64,000 nt of DNA from Mesodorylaimus sp. YZB2_4 (GCA_030248295.1 JASANH010001213.1:868001-932000); one strand, 5' to 3'; shown: positions 10,576 through 23,010, counted from the first letter of the stretch. Notes: generated by a model from the sequence alone, not told the origin. A program made the numbers and translations.

Positions 10576-10944
10576 TCAAATAATGCTGATTTCGCATCGC
10601 GTTTTTAGGTATAGCCGAGTCGACTACAGCATGTCACATCGCTTAAATCTGTCTATCCCAAATCCTTTGCATTACTAGCAGAGATAATCGGATATTGGAA
10701 GCTGCACATGCTTTTGTCGTTAGCGTACGGCATGTGCTGCACATTGCGCGGGCATTGGATAATGTCATAGCAGAATAGATCAGCCAGCAAATTGCGCTGC
10801 CGTGGACCTGCTTTTATGAATGAATTTTATCTGCCAATGGGCACTTTGACTCTAGACTATGTTGAAAAAGTCATACAGGTCAGTCGTACGCGCTATATGC
10901 GAGCCAGAAGTGATAAAAGAAACAACTAAGCAGAATGCATTGTA

Positions 10945-10954
10945 AAATCAAAAA
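10945..10954 (-). terminator. RNA polymerase III T-run terminator of tRNA-Pro
   Basis: Five consecutive T on the minus strand (10954-10950) begin four bases after the tRNA 3' end. Confidence 0.75.
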
Positions 10955-10958
10955 CATG

Positions 10959-11047
10959 GGGCCACTCCGGGATTTGAACCCGGGACCTCTCGCAATTTAA
11001 GTAACGGAGCTCCCTAAGCGAGAATCATACCCCTAGACCAAGTGGCC
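10959..11047 (-). tRNA. tRNA-Pro (anticodon AGG) with a 17-nt intron
   Basis: Minus strand: the 5' acceptor strand GGCCACT (11047-11041) pairs with the 3' strand AGTGGCC (10966-10960), leaving C as discriminator. The T arm has GGTTCAAATCC. The anticodon stem CTCGC/GCGAG closes a loop reading TTAGGG, then 17 bases (AGCTCCGTTACTTAAAT), then T. Removing the 17 bases, which sit after position 37 as in canonical nuclear tRNA introns, gives a standard seven-base loop with AGG. TTTTT (10954-10950) follows within ten bases as polymerase III terminator. The canonical fold suggests a functional gene. Confidence 0.93.
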
Positions 11048-11059
11048 GCTCGCGCCCTG

Positions 11060-14000
11060 CTCACTTTTGTCTATACGAAGTCATATCAGGGACCTGAATG
11101 CTCAGAGGAAAACTAGAAGATCCTCTGCCTGCAGACTTTCCGTCTTTCGAATTCCGCCAGCAATATCGCTGAGCGTATCGTTTCCGTTAGATATTCCTGT
11201 TAAGCAGCAATAGCCCTAAAAATCCGAACAGAGGACCACCAATATTCTGGAAAGGTTCATGACGGTTGTATACGTATGCACTCGTAACAAGCACAACGTG
11301 TTAGCTATGCCCTCAACCTCGTTAGCACGGCTTACAAAGAATACCAATTTCATCAAAATATGTCACGAAGTTTGCACACACAGCACATACATACCCAGGT
11401 AATATTAGAACATAAACATGGTTAAGTAGAGGCAACTATGATGCTGCAGCTGTCATGTTTTTGTCATAATGGAGAAATGCATTTCTATAAAGGAGTAGCA
11501 TGCACTGTTGCAATATATTACTACTGTATGTGCAAAACAAGCGAGTGTTAAGCACTTTACTAAACGCCATCAAGCTGAACCCCAAGCTTGACTCCAAAGC
11601 GTCTTTTCGAATAAGCCTGGCACATAAGGGGTTTTCAATTAATAGCGATCTCACAGCAGGTTAGCCACATTAGGACTTTCCTCCAAGAAGTATGGGTCTC
11701 ACCACAATTTAGCACCCTGGAATTTTTTCCACCATGCTGTATTGGTGCTTATACACGAGTTGGGCCTCATAATGGGCAAAAAATTTTAATTCTTGGTCGC
11801 TCTGTTTAGTAGAGTGACTGAATGATTTGGTAATTTTTGTTTTAGTTTGCTCGTGTGTGCCATACCAGCCCCTTTAATTCCTTTTTAGAATGTCCCTCAT
11901 TTCTGTATACTCTCATCCATTGACCAATTGTGTACACAGGTCGTTTTTCCCCCCAAAAAAATGCGGATGCTGTTTGTATAGAAGAATGAACGAACCCGTG
12001 TGCCATTGAAAAGAGCAACGCCCTTGCACCGCCTGCGTTTTTTCGTGAGATGCCAAACTTTGGCGCGAAGGCGCATTTGGAAGTGTCAATAAAAAAATCA
12101 TTTTTTGTCACCGCGGGGTTCATTGGGACACGTTTGTTCAGCAGGTCGACCTGTGCTCATGGTTTCCTCCCAAGTCTGGAACACAATAGGGGTACCCAGT
12201 GCCAACATAAGTTCTTCCTTCCGCTTTCTTCAGGCGTGGTCGTGGTGGTGACGAGTGCTCGCAGCCGAGGCGACAGGCGGCCGGACGTGTGGTAATAAGT
12301 AGGCGCGACCCAAGCCACTTCCTCCGCCGTCCCAAGGCCAACCTTTCCCCCTCTTACAATTTGGCATTTACAAGATTTTGCAAATGCTCGTCAAACGGGG
12401 CGTGTAGGTGGGCTGATCCACTCGTGTCTCTATTTACCAAGCCAGTTTCCGGAGCTGTCAATCAATAATAAAAGTATACCGCCTTTGGTTTACGATCGAC
12501 TCGTGTCAGTCACCTCGCGTTCGACCACCCGCCGGATGCCGTAAAATCACACTCAGGGAAAGGCTTTTGACGGTTTTCGTTTTTTTGTAAAGCTACTGAT
12601 CGGCAGTCGATGTCGAGTTACGCTGAAATGTGGTTGCAGCAAAGACATGAATGGTCAAATTGACCAGCATGCAGGCAGCGTATTGTTGGAGAAATGTCAG
12701 GAAACGAGCTCACGATCAGACACTTCGTACCCTCAGACAGAGTTCTGTCCAGCCCTGTTCGAGTCTGTGCCAACGGGCCAAAAATGGCCGCACTGTGGAA
12801 GGGTCACTGATTTTTAAGCTTCGGCTTACTTTAGTGCAGTTACTTACAGAACAGTCCCGATGGTCTGTTATAATCCTGCTCTATTTAAAAATTTGGGCTG
12901 TGATGAGTTTTTCTACATGTTACAATAAGAAAATCCCGCCATGGCCGAATTTCGGCCTTTTTCAAAGTAAACACGACTCGCCCAGTTTAATGCGTGTGTA
13001 CAAGGTGTGCCACGTTTTCTTTTTAATACTCACGTCTTAGGGAATCTATTTTTCTCTCGCAGCGATCGCCAGCTGACGCAGTTTCAGTAAATGGCGGTCT
13101 CCTTTAATTTCTCTTCTCAACGGGGCATCTTTATACAGAGCCCGTACAAACAGTGGTCAGTGCGAGAAATGGGCGATGTCTTTATGTTTTGAAAAAGATA
13201 ATTTATGACCATTTTATTTTGGCAGTCGCCCGAGCGAGACTGTTTTCGTTCTAGAAAGAGTATGAACAGCCGTTTCAACACTGTCCATAAATTCGTCCTA
13301 CCATATTATTCGCCCAGCACACGCCAACACATTTATCATCGTGTGCCAGCTGGCCGCCTTCCGTCCAATCATGATTGCAGCCCTGTGAGCCGTTCACGCC
13401 TAGAACGACCATCTACGCGTGTCCTTACGCGCATTACAGGAACATAAGGACGGCCGTGATCGCTCATTTTTGACGCCTTGTTCTCGCCCCCGTTGCTAAT
13501 TCACCCCATCGACTCCTGTTTCCAGCTGTTTGACCGAGACTCCTAGTACATCTAATCCAAAATATACAGGCTTCTTGGCAGTGTCTCATCGTCAGTCACT
13601 TGGGGATTCATGTTGGGCAGCTGACGTGACTCGCTTGCCAACACAATCGGCGGATACACAAGTGATTTGGTTCTGCGTTGACGTGGTGCCAAAAAGTAAT
13701 CTATCGGGCTGTGCCGAGTTACACGCAAGGATTAGACTTTCTTCTCATTAGAACTCGATCATTAGAGCAATAGCTTGGCCGAGGATGGCGTGCCGAGGGG
13801 AAATCGGGGTAGAATTCTGACCATTATTGACGTAGGGCGCTGATTTACGAGTTTATATGCATCGATGCGTCCTTCTTTCCGCTCGAACGCCTTGCTAGCC
13901 AAAAAGGGAGACAAATTTTGACATAAGACGCTCCCTCGGTGCATTAGGCCAATTGTGGGCGCCGTAAGCTGAAGGTGGTAAGAAAGTGGGGGCGTAATAA

Positions 14001-16680
14001 GCAAACATGGGCCAGTCGAACATGAGACGCTGCCACTAGCTAGCTCCCAAAATCGAAGTGCAATCCCCGTCTCGCTGGCCTCCCCTGTCCGGCTTGCCGA
14101 GCTGTGTCAACTTGCACCGCGAAGGCTACTCGCATGGGTCGAACCAATACCTGCTTACATAGGCGGTGGCTCGGATAATACACCTATCGATAAATATTGG
14201 CCGTGCCACCACCACCAGCCAGAGACGGCCACTTATTATGTATAGTTTACTTTCGATTAGACCCGCACTTCCACGTGACTCAATTATGCAGCGGATACAA
14301 TTTCGTGTCCTGACCACTCTATTGAATTGATAATGACAAATTTACTGCTTTGGCTTGATCCATGTACTCGAGCCTGGAGTGCGATCAAGATTTATGTTGT
14401 TGTCATGAAGCCCTTGTTCGCAATTCCTCGTCAAAAACCTAACTTTACTCTGGTATAATACATAACGAACGGAAACCAAAGAATAGAAATCTGTTATTTC
14501 TAAAAATAAAAGTCTCTTTTTCACTCAAGAACGTACAGACATTGAAAAAAACCACAACAGAGGATCGTGAAATTTACAGAACATTGCACATTATAGGCCA
14601 TCGAACACGCCTTGATAAAAAACCGGGCTCTGTATTTTGCTCGATAAAAAATTGCTGAATTTAGTGTTCACAGTGCGTAAACGCAGCAACGCTCGTATTC
14701 CACCCTAATCACTATATGAATACATAAAACATAAATCGCAGCTTGGCAATGGCTAGGGATGTACATATAAAGTAGACACCCCCGCGGCCTGTGCAATTGG
14801 ACCGAGACTGGTCGGTCAGCTGTCAGGGCAGGTGTTTCATGTTCGCGCCTTGGTCTTGGTGTGACGCATCCAATATGTGCCTGTCTGTTTCATACTATAT
14901 ACGGGCGTAATGTGCGAAAAATAGGCCTACGATGAATTGTATATGAGCGAGTCATAATAGGATAGGCACCCTTTAACCGCCTATTCTGCCCCTCCCTATA
15001 TGGCTTACGACGTTTTCAAGTAGGCGAATAAACATATGCAAAGCAATAACATAGATTAGCTAATAGGGAAACGTGACTCGTGCACTAAAGACAAGCTATG
15101 AAAAGATTTCTGGTCGATATCTGGATTTGCTGCGCTGACTCGACTCGTTCGCTACCATTAATAGGCGGCCAAGTGCGTAAACACGAATCAGATACCAGTT
15201 TAAAATTTCAAACTAACCCTGGCTCATAAAAGCGAAAGCAAGCAGGACAACTTGGGCGGCCAAAGTAAATATGGAATCGAGCGAAGGTGAACACGGCAAC
15301 TCGGTTTTCTTATCAAGGAACAGGAAGGCGATGTGTGCGTGCAAGCTATGTGCGAATTGCCGGGCCTTATTACACTTCTCGTTGTTGGAGACAGGCAAGT
15401 AAGAGTAAAGAAAACAGGCCGATACCCGTCGGGACTGCTATGATTCAGCCCGTACACGTTACAATATGTACACGCCATGCAAGGCTGCCATAAAAAGGAA
15501 AGGAGGATGCGGATCAAGGAAAAACATGCTGACACATCCTGGGGGGGGGGGTAGGGGTGGGCCAAGTTCAGTGTCGGCTGTTCTTATTAGGCGTGTACAG
15601 TAAGCAAAGGGAGTGAATGACTGATGGATGCTCTAACAAAATACGCACTGCTGGAAAATTTTAGAAGCCTTGTTTTGGAATCAGGAAGGGTTGGCTATTT
15701 TGCGTGAGGACACGCAAGGGTGGTCTGGCAGAAAGAAATATGTTTTCGTGAAAACCCGTCGAAAGGATAGCCTTTATCGGATCTTTCCTTTTTGGGCACT
15801 GGTCTATCCTGCTTCTTAGTTTTTGCTCGCGGCCAACGATTTTTGCTTTGGCTCCTTTTCTACTTCTCTTCTGGGAGAGTAGAAACGGAAGCGTTGAAAA
15901 AAATCGCACAGCACACAATAAGTCTAAAGTGTTATGGGCCAGCCAGTTTCTTAGGAAAAAGCTTTTCCAATTGACGCAACCAAGGCTTCCTTGACAGCCT
16001 ACGAGCATGGAGAAGAGGGAATAGAAATTGAGGCACGCATGAACAGCCACACACGATTTATCTCATCATTAGCCCTAGCCGCCAAAAATCGATTCGTTAG
16101 AGGCGAAAACTCGGAAAAAACAGCAAAAGTCGTCAACGAAGAAGGGGTCAACATTTTTTTGAAATAGTGGAGGAAAAAAAATTACGCTTCGCTCCCAATT
16201 AGGTGCAAATGAAGTTACTAATGATCATGGACACACATAGATTTCATTCGGGACATGCTAAACCGGTTAACCTTTCAAAAAATTGCCTCACGCAATGTGA
16301 ATACTACTGTATCAAGGCGTGAAATATGAACTTTGGAACAGAGCAATGCTGCTGGGCGACTTATGATCAGGCCCACCGCAAAAAAAGGAAAAATGCGAGA
16401 AATCAGAAAAAATCGAATATTCGCAAAAAAAGTTTGGCAAAGGGTTGTAACTCACCGAAACTATAACGCAGACAAGCATTCCACAATTGCAATAAATAAA
16501 GGTCAAAGCCGGTTGCTGGGTTGTGCAGAACGAATGTCCATAATTATGTTTGAATAATGGCACGATTGCCATCTGCTATCCCTCCCGTTTTGATAAATTG
16601 AAAAAATAAACGATCGCTACGCGATGAATTGGAAAAAACCGTTTTCATTGGAGAATAGTTATCGAGTGAGGCCAGGGCCT
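11060..16680. other. 5.6 kb with no recognisable gene or transposon
   Basis: No open frame in this interval shows a known domain or a convincing chain of spliced exons. A run of G lies at 15541-15550. AT-rich stretches near 14450-14700 and 16080-16500 could be spacer or 3' flanks. Regulatory DNA for neighbours or a non-coding RNA gene cannot be excluded. Confidence 0.5.
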
Positions 16681-16686
16681 CATGAT

Positions 16687-17454
16687 CTATAATATAGTGC
16701 ATCTGCTATTACCTCCTCCGTTCCCGACCCCACAACATTGGCCGTTGCGTTTTTTCAAAGCTCCATCGGTCACATCGCCATTTGTCTGCAAATATCTTGC
16801 ATCTCCAGTTGAGTCGGGATTACGACCACGCTCGGCGTTTTGAAATCGTCGAATCTGCCTGACTAAATCGAAAAACACCTGATCCACGTTCAATCGAAAT
16901 TTAGCCGATGCTTCCAATAATCGCACATTGCCCAAGTGTCGGGCGAACTGTTCAGTCTCGGCTTGCGAGACGACTCGTTGTTGTTCTAAATCGACTTTAT
17001 TCGCTACGAGAACCATGGGATAGAAATCACGATCCTTGACACGCAATATCTGCTTATGTAATCTGTGTACTTCATCGAAAGAGGCTCGATCAGTGACGGA
17101 GAAGACCAAGACGAATCCATCACCCGTTCTCATATACTGTTCCCTCATGGCGCTAAACTCCTCCTGGCCTGCCGTGTCCAACACTTCCAATTTGCACACC
17201 TCCTTATCGATGATGCACTGCTTGGAATAGGAGTCCTCGATGGTCGGGTCATAATCGGTGACGAAGCAATGTTGTACAAATTGAATGGTCAATGCACTTT
17301 TGCCAACTCCCCCATTTCCCACCACCACCAATTTATAGTGGGGTGAACGGGGACCGGGCGAGGCTGACGACGTGCTTATTGTCACTTTTTTATGATGACC
17401 ATTCTTCGCGGCCGATCCATTACTGTCCTGACGATATGTGCCACCCTTACCCAT
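16687..17454 (-). CDS. MRAS: Ras-family small GTPase, M-Ras/R-Ras type
   Basis: The product is 255 residues in one exon. The start at 17454 is the first in-frame ATG; the frame upstream offers only non-ATG triplets. After a 40-residue extension comes a complete G domain: P-loop GNGGVGKS (46-53), switch [10 protein letters not shown] (68-76), DTAGQEE (93-99), NKVD (152-155) and ASAK (182-185). [14 protein letters not shown] and [11 protein letters not shown] are closer to M-Ras than to H/K-Ras or Rap. The end, CTIL, is a CaaX box whose final Leu favours geranylgeranylation, and the CC at 240-241 could be palmitoylated. The N-terminus MGKGGT also fits the N-myristoylation consensus, unusual for a Ras. 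Expected role: a plasma-membrane GTP switch in receptor signalling. The absence of introns could mean a retrocopy or simply a compact gene. Confidence 0.93.
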   Translation of the reverse strand: MGKGGTYRQDSNGSAAKNGHHKKVTISTSSASPGPRSPHYKLVVVGNGGVGKSALTIQFVQHCFVTDYDPTIEDSYSKQCIIDKEVCKLEVLDTAGQEEFSAMREQYMRTGDGFVLVFSVTDRASFDEVHRLHKQILRVKDRDFYPMVLVANKVDLEQQRVVSQAETEQFARHLGNVRLLEASAKFRLNVDQVFFDLVRQIRRFQNAERGRNPDSTGDARYLQTNGDVTDGALKKRNGQCCGVGNGGGNSRCTIL

Positions 17455-17459
17455 TTCTC

Positions 17460-18720
17460 TAATTCTGCCAATCAATCATAACACCTGTCCAGAAAAAGTG
17501 TTCTTTTACCCACCATACCAAAGTCGGAACATACCAATAACTAACATAGCTACCAGGTCTGCCATAGCACGCGTCCGAGTCACGTAGCAACCACGACTAA
17601 GATTCAGACAATGTAGTCTGGCCTTTTAAGGTAGGTACCCGCCTAATAACGTTATGTTAAAAAGGAACACAACATAAAGGCGTGTCTGGAACGATAAAAT
17701 CAAAAAAGAATAGGAAATTTGGTTTGGGACTCACCAACTTTTGACATTCTGACCTCGCGAGTTCTAGTTACAACGTGTCAATGGTAACAAATCAGGAAAC
17801 GCGCGCAAAAGAAAAATGAAAACCCAGGTACGGAAGAAGTAGACAGCCGGGGGTTTAGGATTGAACGAAGAGACGACACGCGAGCGCTCTTCAACTAGCT
17901 CTATAATAGCGCGTGACATCAAGCCGTCAGTCGAGCAAGCAAAGCAGCCACCCGCTCGGCTGCCAGCAAAGGCTGGTGCACGGTTGCCACAGGCAGCCGG
18001 TGTGGGCTTGAATAGAAGCTAAGCTTCCGACAGAATCTCCAACGAGCAAGCAGCTGACTCGAAAGAAAAACATTGCCATCTCTTCTCCCATCTTGTCTTC
18101 CTAAAAACCACAAACCCTACTCTTATCCCTGAAAGGGGAGACACCGCGACAGTGACAGTGGCGCAAGACTCGAATGAATCTGAGAAGCACGTCAAGCGCA
18201 TTACGTCCTTCACGCGCAACGTCTTCTTTTGGACAGAGCGCAAGAATGTTTGGCGGGAACGAGTCGCCACGGTCAATCGCGTATCGGACGACAGCCGCCG
18301 GGGGTGAACGGTTGCCAAATAAGGACAGGCAGGCGACGAGAATACGCCACCATTCGCGCTCATTGCCCATGGTTTATGACGCGTGCAATCTCGTTACATC
18401 GCCATGGGAATTGGCTCGCTCAAATCTCGGCGCGCTCTGGGTGGTGTCGACTGTAGCGACATCTGGCGGAAGATGTGTCCTCACTGCCATATCCACATCG
18501 ATTACTTGTAGGGTGATAAAAAGGAGGCCACTGGTGTTATTAATTGCTAGTTAGAAAAATTCATCCCAAAAACGGTGATTTCATGGTATTACAAGATACG
18601 AATGACTGATTTTCAGTTAATATCACTGCACATAAGAATCGATCGGGTGCCACAAACAATTACAGCATACTATGGACACACTTGATATCTTATAAAATAC
18701 TCCATAAGGGACCACCCAAC
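17460..18720. other. Intergenic region upstream of the Ras gene and downstream of the channel gene
   Basis: The minus-strand stretch just upstream of the Ras ATG contains a possible 3' splice site (TTTTTCTGGACAG near 17485), so a 5'UTR intron is possible. The 17.9-18.5 kb part is CpG-richer than its surroundings and may hold the promoter. No coding exon could be supported. Confidence 0.4.
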
Positions 18721-18727
18721 AGGGCAT

Positions 18728-20839
18728 TCAAACACTCATGCCAATCGAGCAAATGATAAGGGTTATCAGCAACGTTAGCACAATGTTTATCACCATACAA
18801 AAAAGTTCTGGATGCCCTTCCCAAAGTTCCAATTTCACATATTCATTCAACCCGTTCTTACAAATTGATCGCCCCTCAACTGTCCAACTGGCAGATACCC
18901 CTCGAGGTCCGGTTTTGGACGTTCCATTAGCTGCGGGTGCCTTCTGTCTCATAGCAGACGTATTGTTCGGGGACTTGGGAGAGAACGTTTTTGGTGATAA
19001 GAACTTAAAAGTGGATATAAAATGTTTTCGTCGATTCGGAAAGCTGAGATATACGGCCAGAATCAATTCTAACGCATTCTGAAGCATGATGATGATAAAG
19101 AATATTCCTGAGATGAGAAAAGTAGTCAATTGAGTCTAGGCAAAAGAAAAAAATTGCAATAACTGGAAGCCTTAGACCTTAGTGATAAATATTTGTGGGC
19201 TGATAAGAGAATACGTTTTTCCTACCCTTACTGATCAGATAAAAATCTTCCCGATATAACTTACCCAACAGCGGGACAGATATTGATCCTTTTGGAATTT
19301 GGTCAGAAACTGATAAGAGTAAGACGCAGTATGATAAAAGCGTGGTGATCCCAATTTGTAGTTTGTCATGTCTGTTATCGGCATTGCCTTCACTGACAAA
19401 GAATGCGAACGATGATAATGTACTGATAAGAAGAGTTGGTAGAACTAAATTAAAAACGTAATATAGCGATTTTCTTTTGATGACCAAATGTGCCTTCATG
19501 ACCGCGAATGGAGTGCCACCCGTTTCGTACACGATACTGTGCCTATAAATGTGGAAACTGACAATCGTCCAGATATCATTTTCTTGGAACGTGTCAGTCG
19601 ATGCGTGATCAGATGGCAGATAGTAATCGACGGCCGAGACGTCTTGACTCCACGAACCGAAGACGAAAGTGCAGTTTTGAGTGTCGAACGGGAAATATCT
19701 CATGTCGAAGCGGCAGCCGATTGTGTGGCGCGTGTCGTACAAGAAACTGATAAGCGATGTGTTCAAGTCTGGTTTGGTTATCACTATGGCCTTCTCCACG
19801 TCTTCTACACTCGGGCGATACATTTCGACACTGGAAACGGAAGCGTTAGAACTGTCAGATGTGCGTCGGCCATTCTCGAAACTGGGGAGGGGGGATCGTT
19901 TTGTGCCGAGCCTGCATGCATTGAAATAGGGCGAATTCTAATTGAATATGCACCCTTTGCTCCTTTTGCCGAGTTTTACTGTCAAATTGTCTTCGGGTCG
20001 CGACGCTAGTCATAAATGTCTGATTCTCTGGCTATAAAATTCATGGTCATCTGTTCTTGCTTGTCTGATACATGACGTACAGTACATTTATTTGTAGGAG
20101 AGCAAAACTGGAAGCGTTTGAGCTCATGGCTAAAAGGAAAACACTGACCCAGGAAAAGCATGTGCAAATCACAGAGGTACCCTCGTGTATACTGTAGAGC
20201 CGCTCCTAGTAGGGACAAATACAAGGACGCTTCCGTGAGACCTGGTCGCCTCACGACCGCGCTTATCATAACATGTCTGCTGCCTGGCTATACAGTAGGC
20301 AAAACGGATTGAAAGTTCCGTAAAAACTGGGACAGGACGGGCACCAACCCACAAATTAAGAAAAACATACTTATTGTAAAGTGTCGTATCTGGCCGCCAT
20401 AGCGTTTCGTAGTCGACAGCTATCGAAGTGATATTTTCATATTCCTGGGGATCCCAGTAAAGGCGATAGTCATACCAGGTCTCAAAGACGGAAGTCAACA
20501 CGCAAACGGTTTGTGTTCTTTCTGACTGAAATGAAGAAAGTTATTGTGCTCCGAGTATGGTTGGGGCAAGGACGAATCAATTTTACCACGTCGTATAACT
20601 GATCGAATTCATATTGGAAAGAAATATTGATTGGCTGGAGAGAATTGATGGCCGGTCGGGCACGCCTGTCGTACTGATTCTCCTCGAACAGTTTAGAGAA
20701 CAGTCTTTCTTCGGCATTGCGACCAGTGGCTAAAACCATAAACTGGATGCCAGATATTGAAAGCTTGAAAATTATTACAGACTTTACCTAAGCTTGAAAA
20801 GAAAGACACGAGTAGAAACGACAGGATTTTCATGGCCAT
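18728..20839 (-). CDS. Cys-loop ligand-gated ion channel subunit, nicotinic-receptor-like (non-alpha)
   Basis: Five exons join in frame: 20839-20788, 20729-20587, 20525-20371, 19881-19265 and 19107-18728 (1,347 bases, 448 residues). All junctions are GT-AG. The start gives a signal peptide (MAMKILSFLLVSFFSSL). Landmarks are loop-A WRPDTTLYN (about 108-116), Cys-loop cysteines 173 and 187 with exactly 13 residues between them, GSW in loop B, M1 about 256-280, M2 KLQIGITTLLSYCVLLLSVS (290-309), M3 from 324 and M4 about 423-445. No vicinal Cys pair precedes M1, so it is not an alpha-type subunit. The M1-M2 loop has HDK where cation-selective nicotinic subunits usually have GEK, and the PAR signature of anion channels is absent. 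It should work in a pentamer with other subunits. Exon 4's acceptor (19882) is the least certain junction. Confidence 0.88.
20160..20372 (-). repeat. Dispersed repeat family R2, copy 3, inside intron 3 of the channel gene
   Basis: Plus-strand sequence matches 1070-1235: CTGCCTGGCTATACAGTAGG versus CTGCCCGGCTATACGCAAAA with small gaps, and both end in CAACCCACAAA plus an A/T run. The copy ends next to the donor splice site at 20370, so the intron is largely repeat-derived. Confidence 0.5.
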
Positions 20840-20844
20840 CAAAA

Positions 20845-22160
20845 ACCTAGCTCTGATCTTTGATCGCGTCAAAGTCTCGGTGGAATCGCCCCCACACTGG
20901 CTGCGAGCATGGTTGAACGAGAGTCCAATTTGTCTTTGCTGCTCGGCCTTTATTTTTCTTCTGAAGTAACACGTGTTCCTTTTCGCAGAGCACCGAGACG
21001 TCGATAATCAATTGATAAAGCATTCATACGGAAATGTGAAGTTTCGTCGACAGTGTCTCCCTGTTTCTTGGTTCCTTTGACAAACTGACAACGCCGCAAG
21101 AAAGTGGTCGCTGCGCAACGCAGCTACAATATGTCCACTGTAATGGCGCTATCAATAATGGCCAGCAATTGATAATTGACCGAGAGAAAGTATGACAAAT
21201 TAGGAGAACCAACAATTTTATATGCCCCACTCGGCGCTGGAAACGACCCATTCCAAGCCACCCAAAGAGTCACATAGTGGCAACAACCAAGCCCACAAAG
21301 GGTAGACCACCGTAGACTGCAAGCTGACTCGAGTCAAGGTATCTTGAACGGCGAAGGGCTCACGATCACTGCTCAAGTGGGTCTTCAGCTGATTCAAAGT
21401 GACCATGACGGAGAGGAACTGTAGGTTTATACAGTATCTTACATTAATCAGTTTCTCAGCGCTGCACAAGAAAACTGGGCGACGCCTTTCCATGTGCTGG
21501 CCTGCGCATGACTCGGCGCTGCGTCCAAGATATAGATACATAGCATGGTACAACGCAACCCCTTGACTTTTACAGGCAGAGGTCATTCATTTCACAATCA
21601 CGAGCAACTGCAGTTTGCGGCATCACAGATCACATCTAATTTTTATTGTTTTATCACCAGGATATTTTTTCATTGCATTCAGTCTGAAATAGAAAAGCAC
21701 ACGTCAATATCAATATCCTATGAAAATTTTGTAGCGTCCCCAGATACTAAGAACCCTGACTTGTTTCCAGGATCTACAGGAAGAGTCCCGCACGGGATAG
21801 ATGTACATAAGTGAGGACATTCATGCGCATGATTAGTGCGTCGCTTATTGGCTTTGCCTTTTTGTGCAGTAAGGTATAGCATAGCATAGAATAGCATAGC
21901 TTTGTCGAATTTTAGAACCATGATTAGTGAGATTTTAAAATTTTCAGTTTATATGTTTTTCTGTGTTCCATCTGATCCAAATCGCCTTTCCTATTTTGTT
22001 TTCGAAAGCACAAGACATCCTGGTTTGTGACAAGTGCATGATGTCATGGTATTTGAGAAGAATTTGATGCATTTGCGACGGAGACCTGCCAAATCTCATA
22101 TTAGTAGAGTACCATGGCCTATATTCTCACTAAAAAATAAGAGAACAAGGCTTACCTTCA
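20845..22160. other. Intergenic region with no supported gene
   Basis: It contains short open frames only. A 62-codon minus-strand frame (21406-21218) has a hydrophobic segment, but no family resemblance or splice context was found. Confidence 0.4.
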
Positions 22161-22168
22161 ACAATGTA

Positions 22169-22420
22169 TTACTTCTTGCCAGTATCGACCACAGACCGAT
22201 GGTAGAAGGGTGCATCAACAGTGCCTACTCGAGCCCGAGGATTGTAAGCATTGACTCTAGCGCCATTCACGTAGGCTGGTCCACCTCCAGCTCCAACAGC
22301 GTCCACTTGTCCATTCTCTGTATCAGCTCTGGCAACGTACACATGGTCACCGCCCACATTCACAGGACCCGAGTGAGCAACGGCGACAAGTGCCAACAAA
22401 ATCAAAGCGACGACTTTCAT
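22169..22420 (-). CDS. Small secreted protein, 83 aa, twin of the gene at 23113
   Basis: The family is not recognised. The start at 22420 gives a textbook signal peptide (MKVVALILLALVAVAHSG). The mature part of about 65 residues has no cysteine, is rich in Gly, Val, Ala, Asp and Arg, and includes DAVGAGGGPAYVNGARVNAY and a VVDTGKK end. It differs from the twin at only about six positions (for example AHSG/AYSG, GGDHVYV/GGKHVYA, FYHR/YYQR). The two genes are transcribed divergently from a shared 690-bp spacer. A small extracellular, cuticular or antimicrobial role is possible, but nothing in the sequence decides this. Single exon; the stop codon is at 22171-22169. Confidence 0.8.
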   Translation of the reverse strand: MKVVALILLALVAVAHSGPVNVGGDHVYVARADTENGQVDAVGAGGGPAYVNGARVNAYNPRARVGTVDAPFYHRSVVDTGKK

Positions 22421-22503
22421 AGTGAGTTTAGTGCAGAACTTCAGAGGACGCAAAAGTTCGCTCGAAAATATTTTCAAGTGACTGTTGGTCTGCTGGCTCC
22501 ATA

Positions 22504-22513
22504 CAATTATAGT
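22504..22513 (-). promoter_or_regulatory. TATA box of the minus-strand 83-aa gene
   Basis: ACTATAATTG on the minus strand lies about 85 bases before the ATG. About 27 bases downstream is CAGTCACT, the same block that follows the TATA box of the twin gene, marking a likely initiator. The match between the two duplicates outside coding sequence supports function. Confidence 0.6.
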
Positions 22514-23010
22514 TTTCGTCAATAAGAGACCTGGGTGGGTATTTTGTTTGCAAGGGCAATGACTACATAACTAGTGCGTACTTGTTAGGCCCTCGTAAAA
22601 TTACGGGCACGTCTTTAGTAAAATTAAGTCTGGTTATAATTTTTCTTCAGCCCAAGACCCGGTTTCTGCACAACAGATGACGTAGGAGGACCCCTCTTAT
22701 GAGTTTTATGCGCATTCTTCCCTTTTAGGCGCACATATCTAGATTGTGAATCGCCTAAGGCGAAGAAATTTCTCGTATTCGGTCGGACTATCTGTTTGCC
22801 TCTTGCATCACGTGTCTTTCTTTAGGCCTGCACTTAAAGCCACAATAGACTTTCAGAATGCACTCTAACAATAAGACAGTGACTCTGCTCGAGGCCAAAC
22901 ACCTCCACAATTCCGGCTCCGTCGTCGTAATTGTCGACTTTGATAAATAAGTTTTCGACGCAGCCTACGCAAATCCTGGAAGCGTGTCCCTGCCATATGT
23001 CGACCGAAAC

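Noticed and set aside
12138-12341. Minus-strand frame with RTYVGTGYPYCVPDLGGNHE
   Set aside because: Looks protein-like, but no flanking exons, start or family could be found.
18101-18370. Minus-strand frame starting MGNEREWW, possible alternative first exon of the Ras gene
   Set aside because: No matching splice phase to the Ras exon could be shown, and the composition suggests a CpG-rich promoter region.
21218-21406. 62-codon minus-strand frame with a hydrophobic segment
   Set aside because: Too short, with no relatives recognised and no promoter or splice context.
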